Part shown: positions 54,043 through 63,340 of the stretch, piece by piece
Position numbering within the stretch: position 1 is the stretch's first letter
How the letters are laid out: the number at the start of each line of letters is the position of its first letter
Assembly (NCBI RefSeq): GCF_002812805.1
Contig: NZ_NMUM01000011.1
Span: forward strand, 25,617 to 89,616
DNA from: Microbacterium lacus
GTDB lineage: Bacteria > Actinomycetota > Actinomycetes > Actinomycetales > Microbacteriaceae
Length of the DNA: 64,000 bases
Direction of reading: 5' to 3'
Made by a program: the position numbers and the translations under genes
Notes under the pieces: model-generated
Told to the model about the DNA's origin: nothing
Seen by the model: the letters and a program-made list of their open reading frames with translations, nothing else
The model's database searches: none

Positions 54043-54894
54043 CTACGCGGGGTGCGGCGACTTCTTCGGGGCGCGCCTGCGCGGGGGGAGAGGCACGAGC
54101 ATCGACGTCGCCTTCTGGTACTCGGCGTACGCCGGATACTTGCCGGAGGTGATTGCCTCGGTGAAGATCGTCGAACCGATGAACAACACCGTCAAGAGGA
54201 CGGCCCCGATGATCGACCAGTTGATCGCGCCGCCCCAGAAGCCGAGTCCTGCTGCTACGGCCGCGGTCGCGCCGATCGCGTAGAACGCCCACCACTGGGC
54301 CTGCTCGAAGAAGAAATTCGGGTGCCGGCTGAAGCGGAACAGCCCCGCGGTGACAAATCCGTCGCCGAGCTGTCCGCCCGCTCGCGCCTTAGCTCGATGG
54401 AAGTTCCACTGCTGCTGGTCAGCCACCGTCTCACCGAGCAGCAGGACGAGGAACAGGATGGCGAAGACCGCGTCCCACACTCCGAGAGGTGTGTCGTACT
54501 GCCAGGCGATCTGGGCGGGCAGCGTGATCAGCACGAGGAGGGCATTCTGGTACAGCACGATGAAGAACAGGTTGAAGAGCTGGAACTGCCACGGCTTCAT
54601 GCGTCCGCGCAGGATCGCCCAGCGGTAGTCCTCCATGCCGGAGTAGCCGCCCTTGCGGGCGAAGTTGAAGGTCAGCCGGGCGCCCCAGGCCGTGACGAGC
54701 ACAGCCATCATGACGAGGCGGGCAGCATCCTTGCCCTCGGCCAATGCGGCACCCGCAAAGATCCAGACGTACGCGATCGGCACGATCGACCAGATTCTGT
54801 CGACCCAGGAGGTGTCTTTCGTGATCAGCGACAGGATCCAACAGGCGGCGCTGACGGCGGCGGCGACAATGACGACGAGAGTGAGCGGTTCCAC
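54043..54894 (-). CDS. DUF1295/steroid-reductase-like membrane protein
   Basis: 283 aa from the GTG at 54894, preceded by a TATGCT box 6 nt upstream. Six or more hydrophobic segments, with WGARLTFNFARKGGYSGMEDYRWAILR and, near the C terminus, FRFSRHPNFFFEQAQWWAFY, the pattern of DUF1295 proteins related to 3-oxo-5-alpha-steroid 4-dehydrogenases and isoprenylcysteine methyltransferases. The substrate is unknown. The frame continues upstream into the neighbouring HAD gene; that part is not coding. Confidence 0.82.
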   Translation of the reverse strand: MEPLTLVVIVAAAVSAACWILSLITKDTSWVDRIWSIVPIAYVWIFAGAALAEGKDAARLVMMAVLVTAWGARLTFNFARKGGYSGMEDYRWAILRGRMKPWQFQLFNLFFIVLYQNALLVLITLPAQIAWQYDTPLGVWDAVFAILFLVLLLGETVADQQQWNFHRAKARAGGQLGDGFVTAGLFRFSRHPNFFFEQAQWWAFYAIGATAAVAAGLGFWGGAINWSIIGAVLLTVLFIGSTIFTEAITSGKYPAYAEYQKATSMLVPLPPRRRAPKKSPHPA

Positions 54895-54900
54895 GGCGTC

Positions 54901-54906
54901 AGCATA
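54901..54906 (-). promoter_or_regulatory. Predicted -10 box TATGCT, leaderless start of the DUF1295 gene
   Basis: On the minus strand TATGCT, 6 nt, then GTG at 54894. Confidence 0.45.
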
Positions 54907-54913
54907 GCTCTGG

Positions 54914-55693
54914 CTACCGGATCGGCAGTGCCGGTACGAGCGCGTCGAGGTACTCGACGGTCTCTTCCCACCCGTCCACCGCGTGGCAGGGAACGCCCAT
55001 CGCCAGGACGGGGTAGTCATTCCCATCCGGATCGAGTCGATCGCCGATGAAGAGCATCTGATCAAGGGGAATGCCGGTGTGCTCGGCGAGTCGTGTCATC
55101 CCGTATGCCTTGTCGATGCCGCGGTGGGTGATGTCGACCGACGTCGAACCCCCCGATCGCACCTCGAGGTCGGGGATCCGCGCCGCGACGGCGTCACGCA
55201 GTGCGGACTTCCGAGAACCCGTCGGATCCCAGGCGATCTTCGCCTCGAGCGGCGCGCGCTGGCCGAGGGCGGAGAAGGTGATCTGTGAACCGCGATCCTC
55301 GAGGATGTCTCCCCACGGCTCGGATTCCCAGAGCCCGAGTCGCCGGGCCTCGCTCTCGACCGCCGAGAGCGCGCGAGCCTTCTCGTCTTCCGTGAGGGAG
55401 TGCGCGTAGATCGTATCGATCTGTCCCGTCGCGTCGAAGCGGTAGTACTGCGTGCCGCACGTGGGCATCAGGTGCACGTGCGCGAGGGTCTCGGGCGCGG
55501 CGACCGGAAGACGCTCGACGACCTGGCTGCGGAACTGGCCCAACTGGCCGCCCGAGATGATCGCGACCTCGACGCGCTCAGCAAGAGCGAGAAGATGGGC
55601 GGCGATTGCTTCCGGGATCGGGCTCTTCGAGGGAGCGAGCGTGTCGTCCAGGTCGAAAGCGACGAGTCGGATCGTCCCTGCTGCGTCGGTCAT
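54914..55693 (-). CDS. HAD-IIB family phosphatase (phosphomannomutase-like)
   Basis: 259 aa from the ATG at 55693 (GGAG 5 nt upstream). Motif I LVAFDLDDTLAPSKSPIPEAI (D residues near 13 and 15), motif II AIISGGQL and motif IV LFIGDRLDPDGNDYPV. The insert cap and GIDKAYGMTRLAEH resemble eukaryotic-type phosphomannomutase/Cof-like enzymes. The substrate is not determined. Confidence 0.85.
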   Translation of the reverse strand: MTDAAGTIRLVAFDLDDTLAPSKSPIPEAIAAHLLALAERVEVAIISGGQLGQFRSQVVERLPVAAPETLAHVHLMPTCGTQYYRFDATGQIDTIYAHSLTEDEKARALSAVESEARRLGLWESEPWGDILEDRGSQITFSALGQRAPLEAKIAWDPTGSRKSALRDAVAARIPDLEVRSGGSTSVDITHRGIDKAYGMTRLAEHTGIPLDQMLFIGDRLDPDGNDYPVLAMGVPCHAVDGWEETVEYLDALVPALPIR

Positions 55694-55763
55694 CGTGCTC
55701 CAGATCGTTGTGGCCCGTGAAACAGGAAGAGGAGGGCCGCCATTGGCGACCCTCCTTGATCTG

Positions 55764-55837
55764 TCGGGGTGACAGGATTTGAACCTGCGGCCTCGTCGTC
55801 CCGAACGACGCGCGCTACCAAGCTGCGCCACACCCCG
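55764..55837 (-). tRNA. tRNA-Pro (anticodon CGG)
   Basis: On the minus strand the acceptor arm CGGGGTG pairs with CACCCCG, followed by discriminator A. D arm GCAGCTTGGTAGCGC, anticodon loop TTCGGGA (CGG) within CGTCG/CGACG, and T arm AGGTTCAAATCCT. 74 nt, CCA not encoded. Confidence 0.95.
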
Positions 55838-55885
55838 TGGCAACCCTCCGAGTCTACCCGAACTCCCCGGCCCGCCCGAACCGCG

Positions 55886-56821
55886 TCACGCGCGAGCGAT
55901 CAACGTGACGAGGGTGGCTTCGGGTCGGCACGCGAAGCGAACCGGCGCGTAGATCGAATGACCGAGTCCAGCGCTCACGTTCAGCGGCACCGTGCGACCG
56001 CGCCGTGCCCAGGTGGAGAGACCTCGCGCCTGTTTCAGCGGGATGTCGCAGTTGGCGACGAGCGCGCCGAAGCCCGGGAGGCGCACTTGGCCACCGTGGG
56101 TGTGGCCCGCGAAGATCGCCTCGGCTCCGGCATCCGTGAAGGTATCCAGGACCCTTCGGTACGGAGCATGCGCAACACCGATCGTGAGTTCGTTCGACGT
56201 GTTTGCGTCCGTGTGCAAACTCTCGACCATCCCGGGTACGAGGTCGAGGCGGTCATCGTCGTGGTGAGCGTCGCCCACCCCGAAACCGTTGACTCGGAGC
56301 CCCGCGACATCGACCGAGCCGGCGGCATTGTCGAGGTTCGTCCAGCCCAGGTTCTCCGTGAAGTAGTTCTGCATCGCCACGACATCAAGGCGGGGCGGGT
56401 TTCTCTTGCGACGCGAAGGGCCGAGGAAGTAGCGGAGGGGGTTGCGGGGCGTCGGACCGAAGTTATCGTTCGAGCCAAGTACGAAGAACCCGGGTGTGCC
56501 ACGAAAACCGGCGAATGCGGCGCGCACACCGCGCAAGCCGTCGACATGGCCCATGTTGTCGCCCGTGTTGATGATCAGGTCGGGGCGGAGGGATGCGAGC
56601 GAGGCAATCCATGCCTGTTTGCGCCGTTGCCAGGGGGCCATGTGCACGTCCGAGATGTGCAACACCCGGACCGGCGTTGATCCCGGGGGCAGGATGGCCA
56701 GCTCGACCCGCCGGAGCGTGAACAGGTACCGTTCGACGCCGATGCCCCACACGGCCGCGGCGGCACCCAGCGCGCCCGCGACCGCCAGGGCGCGCAGGCC
56801 CTGACGGGAACGCGGGGTCAC
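55886..56821 (-). CDS. Metallophosphoesterase, membrane-anchored
   Basis: 311 aa from the GTG at 56821, which overlaps the PBP stop (GTGA). One N-terminal hydrophobic helix, then the metal motifs RVLHISDVHMAPWQ, NTGDNMGH, LGSNDNFG, GVAHAPYRR and FAGHTHGGQV in order. It is a calcineurin-like phosphoesterase probably facing outward. The fixed pairing with the penicillin-binding protein gene is common in actinobacteria; the substrate is unknown. Confidence 0.88.
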   Translation of the reverse strand: MTPRSRQGLRALAVAGALGAAAAVWGIGVERYLFTLRRVELAILPPGSTPVRVLHISDVHMAPWQRRKQAWIASLASLRPDLIINTGDNMGHVDGLRGVRAAFAGFRGTPGFFVLGSNDNFGPTPRNPLRYFLGPSRRKRNPPRLDVVAMQNYFTENLGWTNLDNAAGSVDVAGLRVNGFGVGDAHHDDDRLDLVPGMVESLHTDANTSNELTIGVAHAPYRRVLDTFTDAGAEAIFAGHTHGGQVRLPGFGALVANCDIPLKQARGLSTWARRGRTVPLNVSAGLGHSIYAPVRFACRPEATLVTLIARA

Positions 56822-59394
56822 GAGCAGGTGTCGCGCTCGTAGGTGATCGCCAACTGCGCGTTGCGGTTCACGACCGTGCCCACGCCCGGGTTGACGGCGG
56901 TGACGACGCCCGGCCCGGTCGCGCCTGCTTTCACGACACACGTCTCCGCCGGATTGCGTCCGAATGTGCCGCGGATGCTGTCGATCGCCTGCTGGCGATT
57001 CATTCCGACGACGTTCGGCACGGCTACGCCTTCACCGTTGCTCGGTGAGATCGTGACGGTGGTCCCACCGCTGACGCGACCGGCTCCGGGATCCTGACGT
57101 TCCACGATCCCCGCGGCCTGGGTGCTGTCAACCGCGTCGCCGACGCTCACCGAGAATCCAGCCGCCTCGAGGGTTGCGACGGCCTGGTCCACGGGCTGTC
57201 CGACGACATTCGGCAGATCGATCTGCACTTGGCGGGTGAGGTTGGAGTCCGCCTTGGCGAATGCATCGCCGCCGTACTTGGCGTTCGCGGCGCCCTGCAT
57301 GTCGGGCCAGATCGAGTGACGTAAACGCCATAGGGAGTAGCCGTTGGCAGAGTTGCGGTCGAGGCGGACGTTGCCTTTCACGTTTCCGACCCACACCACC
57401 GTTGTGACCTTGGTGCTACTGCCGTCCATCCAGGTGTGCTGCTGCTCGTGGATACCGGTCTTGCCGAAGACGGGAACACCGTCACCGATACGCGAGGACG
57501 CCGCCGAACCGCCGTTGATCACGCCGGCCAGCGCGAAAGCAGCCGTGGAGGCGACGGACGGGTCGAGGACCTGGTTGCACGTGGTGTCGGGCAGCGGAAG
57601 TGCCTCGCCGTCCGAATTGAAAACCGCGTCGATCGCCTTGGGAGGGCAGTAGATGCCGTTGCTCGCGATTGTGGAGTACGCCGCTGCCATGTCGATCGGG
57701 GCGACGTTCTGCGGTCCGAGCATGTTGTACGGGGTGTTGGGCGAGTTCTGAGGGTTGTCTACGTTACCGATGAAGAGCTGATAACCATCGGCTGTTTCGA
57801 CCCCCATGCGGTCGGCGATCTTATTGGTGTCGCAGACGCTGACCTTCTCGCTCATCGCCATAAAGCCGGTGTTGAGTGAATCCGCGGTGAACTTCATCGG
57901 CGTTCCGCTGTAGCCACCCACACCCTCGAAGTTCTTGATCTCACCTGATGCGACACGCTGCGTTCCGCCGTCGCAATCCGTCATGACGGTGAAGTTGCGC
58001 TGGCGACCGTTGATGACCTCGTTGACCGAATGTCCGTGTTCGAGCCAGTTCAGCAGGGTGAAGAGCTTGTAGGTCGAGCCGGGCGAGAATCCCGTCGATC
58101 CGCCGTTCACATAGCGCGTGTTGTAGTTGATCGACGTGTACGACGCATCTGCCGCCGACTGGTCGGCATCCTGCGTGTACTTCCGGTTCTGCACCATCGC
58201 GAGCACGCGCCCGGTGCCGACTTCCAACTGCACGCCTGTCGCACCGAGATCCAGGTTGGGGTGGGTCGCCGGCACGATCGAGATGGCTGCCTCGGCAGCG
58301 CTCTGCAGGTCGATGTCGAGGGTCGTGTAGATCTTCAGTCCACCACGCCGCAGCGCTGCACTCCGGTCTTCGGGCGTCTCGCCGAAGGCGACATCATTGA
58401 GGACGATGGTGCGGACGAAATCGCAGAAGTAGGCGGCGCCGCCGGCTTGCTGGCAGCCCTGCTCGGTCGGGTTGATCGCCGGGGTGATGACCTCGGCCTT
58501 GGCCGCGTCGTACTGCTCCTGGGTGATCTTGCCCTCGGCGAGCATCCGGCCGAGCACGTAGTTGCGGCGGTCGGTCGTCAGCGCGTACCCGTCTGCGGCG
58601 CCGTTGGTTTCCCGTTCGGGCTTGTCGATCCGGTAGGTGTTGGGGTTCTGCACCATTCCGGCCAGCGTTGCGGCCTGCGAAAGGGTCAGATCGCTCGCGT
58701 TCACGCTGAAGTAGTACTGCGCCGCGGCGCCGATGCCATAGGTCGTGCCGCCGAAGTTCGCGATGTTGAGGTATCCCAGCAGGACATCGTTCTTCGAGTA
58801 GCGCTGCTCAAGGGCGATCGCGTAGCGCATTTCCTGGAGCTTGCGCTGGTAGCCCTCGACGCCGCTGCTCTGAGTCGCCTCGTCCCAGCACGCGAGCAAC
58901 TCTTCCTGCGTGGGCGCTTCTTTCTCGCACTTCTGCACGAGGACGTTCTTGACGTACTGCTGGCTGATCGATGATCCGCCCTGCGTCTGGCCGCCCTGCA
59001 CGTTGCTCAGCAGCGCTCGAGTCGTCCCGATGAGGTCGACGCCGCCGTGCTCGTAATAGCGTGGGTCTTCACTGGAGAGAATCGCGTCGTACATGACAGG
59101 AGCGATCTGCTCATAGGTCACCGGTAGACGGTTCTGGTCGTAGAACCGCGCAAGGAGGACGTCCACACCGTCACTCTGCTTCGCGTAGATCTCGCTCTGC
59201 TGCATCAGATCGTCGATCTCGAGGTAGCTCGGCATGTTGTCGAACATCGTGATCGCGCTCGACGCTGCGGCGCCCGATACGGCGATGGCCGGCGTGACGG
59301 TTGCGGTGACCAAGAGGCCAGCGACTGCGCTCAGGCCTACGAGGCCGGCGATCCCGCCGAGCACGCCCGTAGCCGTCCGATTCTTATCAGGCAT
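56818..59394 (-). CDS. Bifunctional penicillin-binding protein (PBP1A type) with two PASTA domains
   Basis: 858-aa peptidoglycan synthase. One membrane helix (about 12-35), a GT51 glycosyltransferase domain (SSEDPRYYEHGGVDLIGTTRA, GGSSISQQYVKN), a transpeptidase with nucleophile S440 (SxxK in PGSTYKLF), and KTG in VFGKTGIHEQQHTW. The C-terminal ~150 residues hold two PASTA domains (starting VDQAVATLEAAGF and VPNVVGMNRQQAI), which can bind muropeptides. First gene of a two-gene operon with the phosphoesterase. Confidence 0.93.
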   Translation of the reverse strand: MPDKNRTATGVLGGIAGLVGLSAVAGLLVTATVTPAIAVSGAAASSAITMFDNMPSYLEIDDLMQQSEIYAKQSDGVDVLLARFYDQNRLPVTYEQIAPVMYDAILSSEDPRYYEHGGVDLIGTTRALLSNVQGGQTQGGSSISQQYVKNVLVQKCEKEAPTQEELLACWDEATQSSGVEGYQRKLQEMRYAIALEQRYSKNDVLLGYLNIANFGGTTYGIGAAAQYYFSVNASDLTLSQAATLAGMVQNPNTYRIDKPERETNGAADGYALTTDRRNYVLGRMLAEGKITQEQYDAAKAEVITPAINPTEQGCQQAGGAAYFCDFVRTIVLNDVAFGETPEDRSAALRRGGLKIYTTLDIDLQSAAEAAISIVPATHPNLDLGATGVQLEVGTGRVLAMVQNRKYTQDADQSAADASYTSINYNTRYVNGGSTGFSPGSTYKLFTLLNWLEHGHSVNEVINGRQRNFTVMTDCDGGTQRVASGEIKNFEGVGGYSGTPMKFTADSLNTGFMAMSEKVSVCDTNKIADRMGVETADGYQLFIGNVDNPQNSPNTPYNMLGPQNVAPIDMAAAYSTIASNGIYCPPKAIDAVFNSDGEALPLPDTTCNQVLDPSVASTAAFALAGVINGGSAASSRIGDGVPVFGKTGIHEQQHTWMDGSSTKVTTVVWVGNVKGNVRLDRNSANGYSLWRLRHSIWPDMQGAANAKYGGDAFAKADSNLTRQVQIDLPNVVGQPVDQAVATLEAAGFSVSVGDAVDSTQAAGIVERQDPGAGRVSGGTTVTISPSNGEGVAVPNVVGMNRQQAIDSIRGTFGRNPAETCVVKAGATGPGVVTAVNPGVGTVVNRNAQLAITYERDTCS

Positions 59395-59424
59395 AGGGTT
59401 GATCGTAAGGGAGTTAGCTGAGCG

Positions 59425-59496
59425 ATGACCGAAACACCTCGCGCGCGCCTCCCGTTCGGAAACGATCCGACCACCGCGATCTCGGGAGTGCGATGA
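59425..59496 (+). CDS. Possible 23-codon small ORF coupled to the DUF4177-like gene
   Basis: An ATG at 59425 opens a 23-codon frame whose TGA overlaps the next ATG (ATGA at 59493). It starts MTETPRARLPFG. GGGAG lies upstream but 13 nt away. No similarity is recognised; called from the coupling only. Confidence 0.3.
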   Translation: MTETPRARLPFGNDPTTAISGVR

Positions 59497-59714
59497 CCAC
59501 CTGGGAGTACCTCACTACTCCGCTGCTGATTCACAACACGGCAGCGATTCTCAACAACTGGGGCAAGCAGGGCTGGGAGCTGGTCCAGGTCGTCCCTGGG
59601 CCCGAGGGCGGCCTCGTCGCGTACCTGAAGCGTCCCATCGGGGGATCGGATGCCTCGGGCAACGCCGGTCTCGCCGCCGCGGCCGAAGCCTCTCGTCAAT
59701 TCGAAGGACAGTGA
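59493..59714 (+). CDS. DUF4177-like small protein
   Basis: 73 aa, WEYLTTPLLIHNTAAILNNWGKQGWELVQVV followed by a short beta hairpin and an acidic/Ala-rich tail. The W-E-Y start and GWELV core are typical of DUF4177-type small proteins of unknown function. 4 nt separate it from the RidA gene, so the two are probably co-transcribed. Confidence 0.72.
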   Translation: MTTWEYLTTPLLIHNTAAILNNWGKQGWELVQVVPGPEGGLVAYLKRPIGGSDASGNAGLAAAAEASRQFEGQ

Positions 59715-59718
59715 TTCT

Positions 59719-60186
59719 GTGAGCGTTTCCGCGAAACTCGCCGAGCTCGGCATCGAGCTTCCCGACGTCGTGCCGCCGCTGGCGTCCTACGTACCCGCGA
59801 AGGTGCACGGAGATCTGGTCTTCACCGCCGGGCAGTTGCCGCTGATGTCGGGAAAGCTCCCGGCCGCCGGCAAGGTCGGTGAGGGCCCCGGGCTGGTCTC
59901 GGCGGCCGACGCCCAGTCCTACGCGCGCCAGTGTGCGCTGAACGCCATCGCCGCGGCCGCCGCGGCAGCGGGTGGCGTGGACAAGCTCGCGGGTGTTGTT
60001 AAGGTGACCGGGTTCGTCGCATCCTTGCCCGATTTTCTGGGACAGCCCGGTGTCGTGAATGGCGCGAGTGAGGTTCTCGGCGAAATTTTCGGTGAGGCTG
60101 GGCGTCACGCTCGGTCCGCCGTCGGCGTTCCCGTTCTGCCGCTCGACAGCCCCGTCGAGGTCGAGGTCATCTTCTCGCTCGTCTGA
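59719..60186 (+). CDS. RidA/YjgF family protein
   Basis: 155 aa from the GTG at 59719. Features: LVFTAGQLPLMSGKLPAAGKVG, ALNAIAAAAAAAGGVDKLAGVVKVTGFVAS and the C-terminal ARSAVGVPVLPLDSPVEVEVIF. RidA proteins hydrolyse reactive enamine/imine intermediates. The usual RNA-like Arg motif near position 105 of short RidA reads VTGFVAS here and the chain is longer than typical (~130 aa), so it belongs to an extended subgroup. The GTG codon has no strong ribosome binding site. Confidence 0.85.
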   Translation: MSVSAKLAELGIELPDVVPPLASYVPAKVHGDLVFTAGQLPLMSGKLPAAGKVGEGPGLVSAADAQSYARQCALNAIAAAAAAAGGVDKLAGVVKVTGFVASLPDFLGQPGVVNGASEVLGEIFGEAGRHARSAVGVPVLPLDSPVEVEVIFSLV

Positions 60187-60205
60187 CCCGCCCTGCCGGG
60201 GTAAA

Positions 60206-60940
60206 TCAGCCTGTGAAGCGGGAGAGGAATGCGCGGGTTCGCGCTTCTCGGGGCGCACCCAGGACCTGGGCGGGCGTGCCCTGCTCGAGCACGCGCCCCT
60301 CGTCGAGAAACAGCACGCGGTGCGCCACGTCGCGGGCGAAGGCCATCTCGTGGGTCGCCATGAGGATCGTCGTGCCCTCTTCGGCCAACGCGCGCACCAG
60401 CTCGAGCACTTCGCCGACCAGCTCGGGGTCGAGCGCCGAGGTGATCTCGTCGAGCAGCAGGACCTCGGGATCGGTCGCGATGGCTCGGGCGATCGCCACG
60501 CGCTGTTGCTGACCCCCGGACAGGCGGTCGGGATGTTCGGCAGCCTTGTCGGCGAGTCCCACACGCTCGAGAATCGCGCGACCCCGGGCCTCGGCATCCG
60601 CTCGTTTCTCTCGGCGTGCGACGCGCGAGGCCAGTGTGACGTTGTCGAGCACCGAGAGGTGAGGGAAGAGGTTGAAGCCCTGGAATACGAACCCGAGGCG
60701 TGAGCGCACGGCGTTTGCGTCCACCCGCGGGTCCGACACATCCTCGCCCGCCAGGAGAATCCGGCCGTCATCGATCGGTTCGAGCAGATCCAGGCAGCGC
60801 AGAAGGGTCGATTTGCCGGAACCGCTGGCACCGATCACCGCGACCACTTCGTGTTTCGCCAGGTCGAGAGAGACCCCGCGCAGGACGTCTCGGTCGCCGA
60901 ATGACTTCCAGAGGTCCGTTGCCGACAGTGCCGCGGTCAC
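60206..60940 (-). CDS. Amino-acid ABC transporter ATP-binding protein (GlnQ/HisP type)
   Basis: 244 aa from a GTG that overlaps the permease stop. Walker A GASGSGKST, FQGFNLFPHLSVLDNVTLAS, signature LSGGQQQRVAIARAIA and Walker B VLLLDEITSALDPELVGEVL are typical of polar amino-acid importers. Last gene of the three-gene operon reading from 62668. Confidence 0.93.
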   Translation of the reverse strand: MTAALSATDLWKSFGDRDVLRGVSLDLAKHEVVAVIGASGSGKSTLLRCLDLLEPIDDGRILLAGEDVSDPRVDANAVRSRLGFVFQGFNLFPHLSVLDNVTLASRVARREKRADAEARGRAILERVGLADKAAEHPDRLSGGQQQRVAIARAIATDPEVLLLDEITSALDPELVGEVLELVRALAEEGTTILMATHEMAFARDVAHRVLFLDEGRVLEQGTPAQVLGAPREARTRAFLSRFTG

Positions 60941-61782
60941 AGCAGCGCCCCCGTCTGCTCGCGAGCACGCAGCCGCGCCGCGTACCAGTCGGTCAGTCGG
61001 ATGGTGGGGATCGCGAGCAGGATGAACACGATGCCCGCCACGATGTACGGCGTGAAGTTATAGGTCTGGGACGACTCGATCTTGGCGGCGAGCACCGCAT
61101 CCGTTGCGCCGAGGATCGAGATGAGTCCGACATCCTTCTGCATCGCGACGAAGTCGTTCATGAGCGGCGGGGTGATGCGGCGAAATGCCTGGGGAAGCAC
61201 AACGCGGCGGAGGGTCTGGGGGTAACTGAGGCCGAGCGCCCGTGCCGCGAGCCGTTGCGAGGGGTGGACGGACTCGATGCCGGAGCGGATCACTTCGGAC
61301 ACATACGCGGAGTAGGTCAGCGTGACGGCGATCGTCCCGAGGTACAGGGCGTCGATGCGCACGTTCAGGATGGTCGGTAGCCCGAAGCCGACCAGGTAGA
61401 GCACGATGATGAACGGCAGGCCGCGGAAGATGTCGGTGTACGCCGCGGCGAGGGCGCGCAGCGGGAGGAAGACCGGACCCTGCAGAGTGCGCAACAGGGC
61501 GACGGTGAGCGCGACGAGCGACACCGTGATCACCGACAGCCCCAGCACCCGCAGGTTGAGCAGGAAGCCGTCCCATACGGCCGGGAGGGCGTCCCACGCG
61601 ATGGCAGGGTTGAAGAACGCCTGCTGCACGCCCGCCCACCCCGGCGTGTTGATGACCGTCGCCCAGACGATGATCGCGAAGGCGATGGATGAGGCGATCG
61701 CGACCAGCACCGAGCGTCGCGACTGGCGTGCGCGGTATGCGCGACGCTCGATCTCGAGCTCGCTGGGGGAGTGGACGCTCAC
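60937..61782 (-). CDS. Amino-acid ABC transporter permease
   Basis: 281 aa of the HisM/GlnP family. Hydrophobic segments begin near 25; LRTLQGPVFLPLRALAAAYTDIFRGLPFIIVLYLVGFG and the cytoplasmic loop IRSGIESVHPSQRLAARALGLSYPQTLRRVVLPQAFRRITPP are the family hallmarks. It overlaps the ATPase gene by 4 nt. Confidence 0.93.
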   Translation of the reverse strand: MSVHSPSELEIERRAYRARQSRRSVLVAIASSIAFAIIVWATVINTPGWAGVQQAFFNPAIAWDALPAVWDGFLLNLRVLGLSVITVSLVALTVALLRTLQGPVFLPLRALAAAYTDIFRGLPFIIVLYLVGFGLPTILNVRIDALYLGTIAVTLTYSAYVSEVIRSGIESVHPSQRLAARALGLSYPQTLRRVVLPQAFRRITPPLMNDFVAMQKDVGLISILGATDAVLAAKIESSQTYNFTPYIVAGIVFILLAIPTIRLTDWYAARLRAREQTGALL

Positions 61783-61825
61783 GGCTCGACGGTATCGGAG
61801 GTGGAGCGGCGCGTGCCGCGCAGAA

Positions 61826-62668
61826 TCACTTCAGGAGCGTGACGCCCTGGCCCGCGCCGAGCCATTCGTCGGTGATCTCGGCGAGCGTGCCGTCCTCGCG
61901 GAGCTTGTCGAGGGCGGCCGAGACGCTCTCTGTCAGCGCCGAGTCCTTGGGTAGGACGACGCCCCACTCGTCCGGGATACCGCCGGCCGGGAGCTCCCCG
62001 ACGATGAACGAGTCCTCGATGTACATCGCGGTGGCGAGGTACGCGGTGGGGAGGTCGATCACGAACGCGTCGATCTGGCCGGCGTTCAGGGCGGCGACGA
62101 CATCCTCGTTCGATCCGAAGAGCTGCGGTGCCGTGGTGGGCTCCACGACCTCTTGGAGGGTCTGAGCGCTCGTCGAGCCGGCCATGGCTCCGATCAGGAG
62201 GTCCTTGAGCCCCTCGATCGAGTCGACGCCGTCCGCGGCGCCCCCCTCGACCGCGACGATTGCCTGGCTGGCCGAGTAGTACGGCGATGAGAAGTCGACG
62301 GCCTGCTTGCGCTCGTCGGTGATCGTGTACTGCTGGATGTTGAAGTCGAAGCTCTTCGGACCCGGTGCGATAGCGGCCTCGAAGCTCGTGCGCACCCACT
62401 CGACGTCCTCGGGCGCGAAGCCGAGCTCCTCGGCGATCGCGTAGGCAACGGCCGACTCGAATCCCTCACCCGACGAGGGGTCGTCGTCGATGACGTAGGG
62501 GTAGTACGCGATGTCGCCGGTGGCGATCGTCAGCTTGCCGGGCGTGACGTATCCGGCATCCGGGTCAGACGACGCATCCGTCCCGGTGGCTCCGCTGGCG
62601 CAGCCCGCGAGGGCGAGTGCGGCGGCCGTGATTCCGGCGGCGAGAGTGAGCAGACGCAAGCGCGACAT
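61826..62668 (-). CDS. Amino-acid ABC transporter substrate-binding lipoprotein
   Basis: 280 aa with a signal peptide ending in the lipobox LAGC (C23). The family-3 solute-binding pattern is seen in YYPYVIDDDPSSGEGFESAVAYAIAEELGF, VDFSSPYYSASQAIVAVEG and LLIGAMAGSTSAQTL. The ligand is not determined. First gene of the importer operon; the next 255 nt upstream (62669-62923) hold no gene I can support. Confidence 0.92.
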   Translation of the reverse strand: MSRLRLLTLAAGITAAALALAGCASGATGTDASSDPDAGYVTPGKLTIATGDIAYYPYVIDDDPSSGEGFESAVAYAIAEELGFAPEDVEWVRTSFEAAIAPGPKSFDFNIQQYTITDERKQAVDFSSPYYSASQAIVAVEGGAADGVDSIEGLKDLLIGAMAGSTSAQTLQEVVEPTTAPQLFGSNEDVVAALNAGQIDAFVIDLPTAYLATAMYIEDSFIVGELPAGGIPDEWGVVLPKDSALTESVSAALDKLREDGTLAEITDEWLGAGQGVTLLK

Positions 62669-62923
62669 TTTGTCTCCAAGGCGAGGGGGTGTGCCCGGAT
62701 GCTGTGGGCAGGTGCGCTTCCATTCTCGTCGTCGCTCACCCGGCGGGGCGCACGCAGCGACGAATTGTTACACCGAGTCCGGAAATGACAGGTGGACCTT
62801 CCCAAGCGGTTCTCAAACACGAGGCCGGCACTCAAAACGTTGATTCGACGTGTTCTCAGGGGGTCTGAGCGACGTGGACCGCGGAGTCGAACCCCGGAGA
62901 GGCACGATTCGCGAGGCGTAGTC

Positions 62924-63280
62924 GTGAAGAATCCGGCGAAGTCTCAAACACGGTTGACCCCGGAACAGCGGGCCGAGTTGGTCGCGGACTATGAAGCGGG
63001 GATGCCAGTTCGAATGATAGCCGCGAAGTATGCAGTACATCGCGGGACAGTCCCCACGCTCGTCACCAAGGAGGGAGCGCGGCTCAGGGCGTCTGGGCTC
63101 AGTCTTACCGGCCGCGCTCGTGCTGCTTCCCTATACGCAGAAGGTCTCACGTTACGGGAGGTCGCTGAACGGCTTGGCGTCGATGAGAAGACGGTCCGGA
63201 ACGCAGTGGTCGAGGAGAGAGGTCTGATTCGGGCGCGAGGCAGACGCCCTCACGAGGCTCGCCGAGCTTCTTCGGCTTGA
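62924..63280 (+). CDS. Small protein with two helix-turn-helix segments (resolvase/transposase-like)
   Basis: 118 aa from the GTG at 62924 (GAGG 7 nt upstream); the frame is open from 62792. It has two HTH stretches, RLTPEQRAELVADYEAGMP followed by IAAKYAVHRGTV, and AASLYAEGLTLREVAERLGV followed by DEKTVRNAV. These resemble the C-terminal HTH of serine recombinases and IS30-type proteins, but no catalytic domain is present. GC and codon use already differ from the genes upstream. Possibly a recombinase remnant or a regulator of the next gene. Confidence 0.6.
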   Translation: MKNPAKSQTRLTPEQRAELVADYEAGMPVRMIAAKYAVHRGTVPTLVTKEGARLRASGLSLTGRARAASLYAEGLTLREVAERLGVDEKTVRNAVVEERGLIRARGRRPHEARRASSA

Positions 63281-63340
63281 GGAGGTGGAGTTAGTAGAGT
63301 GGGGGTTATGTGATCACCACGGCTGACCTCATCGGTAGAC

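Noticed and set aside
54895..55065. Upstream extension of the DUF1295 membrane protein
   Set aside because: It would overlap the HAD gene and lacks protein-like character; the GTG at 54894 follows a clear -10 box.
62866..62900. Degenerate tRNA T-arm (GGGGTTCGACTCC on minus) as an attachment-site remnant
   Set aside because: One stem mismatch and no other tRNA arm is recognisable, so it is too weak to call an att site although an island begins here.
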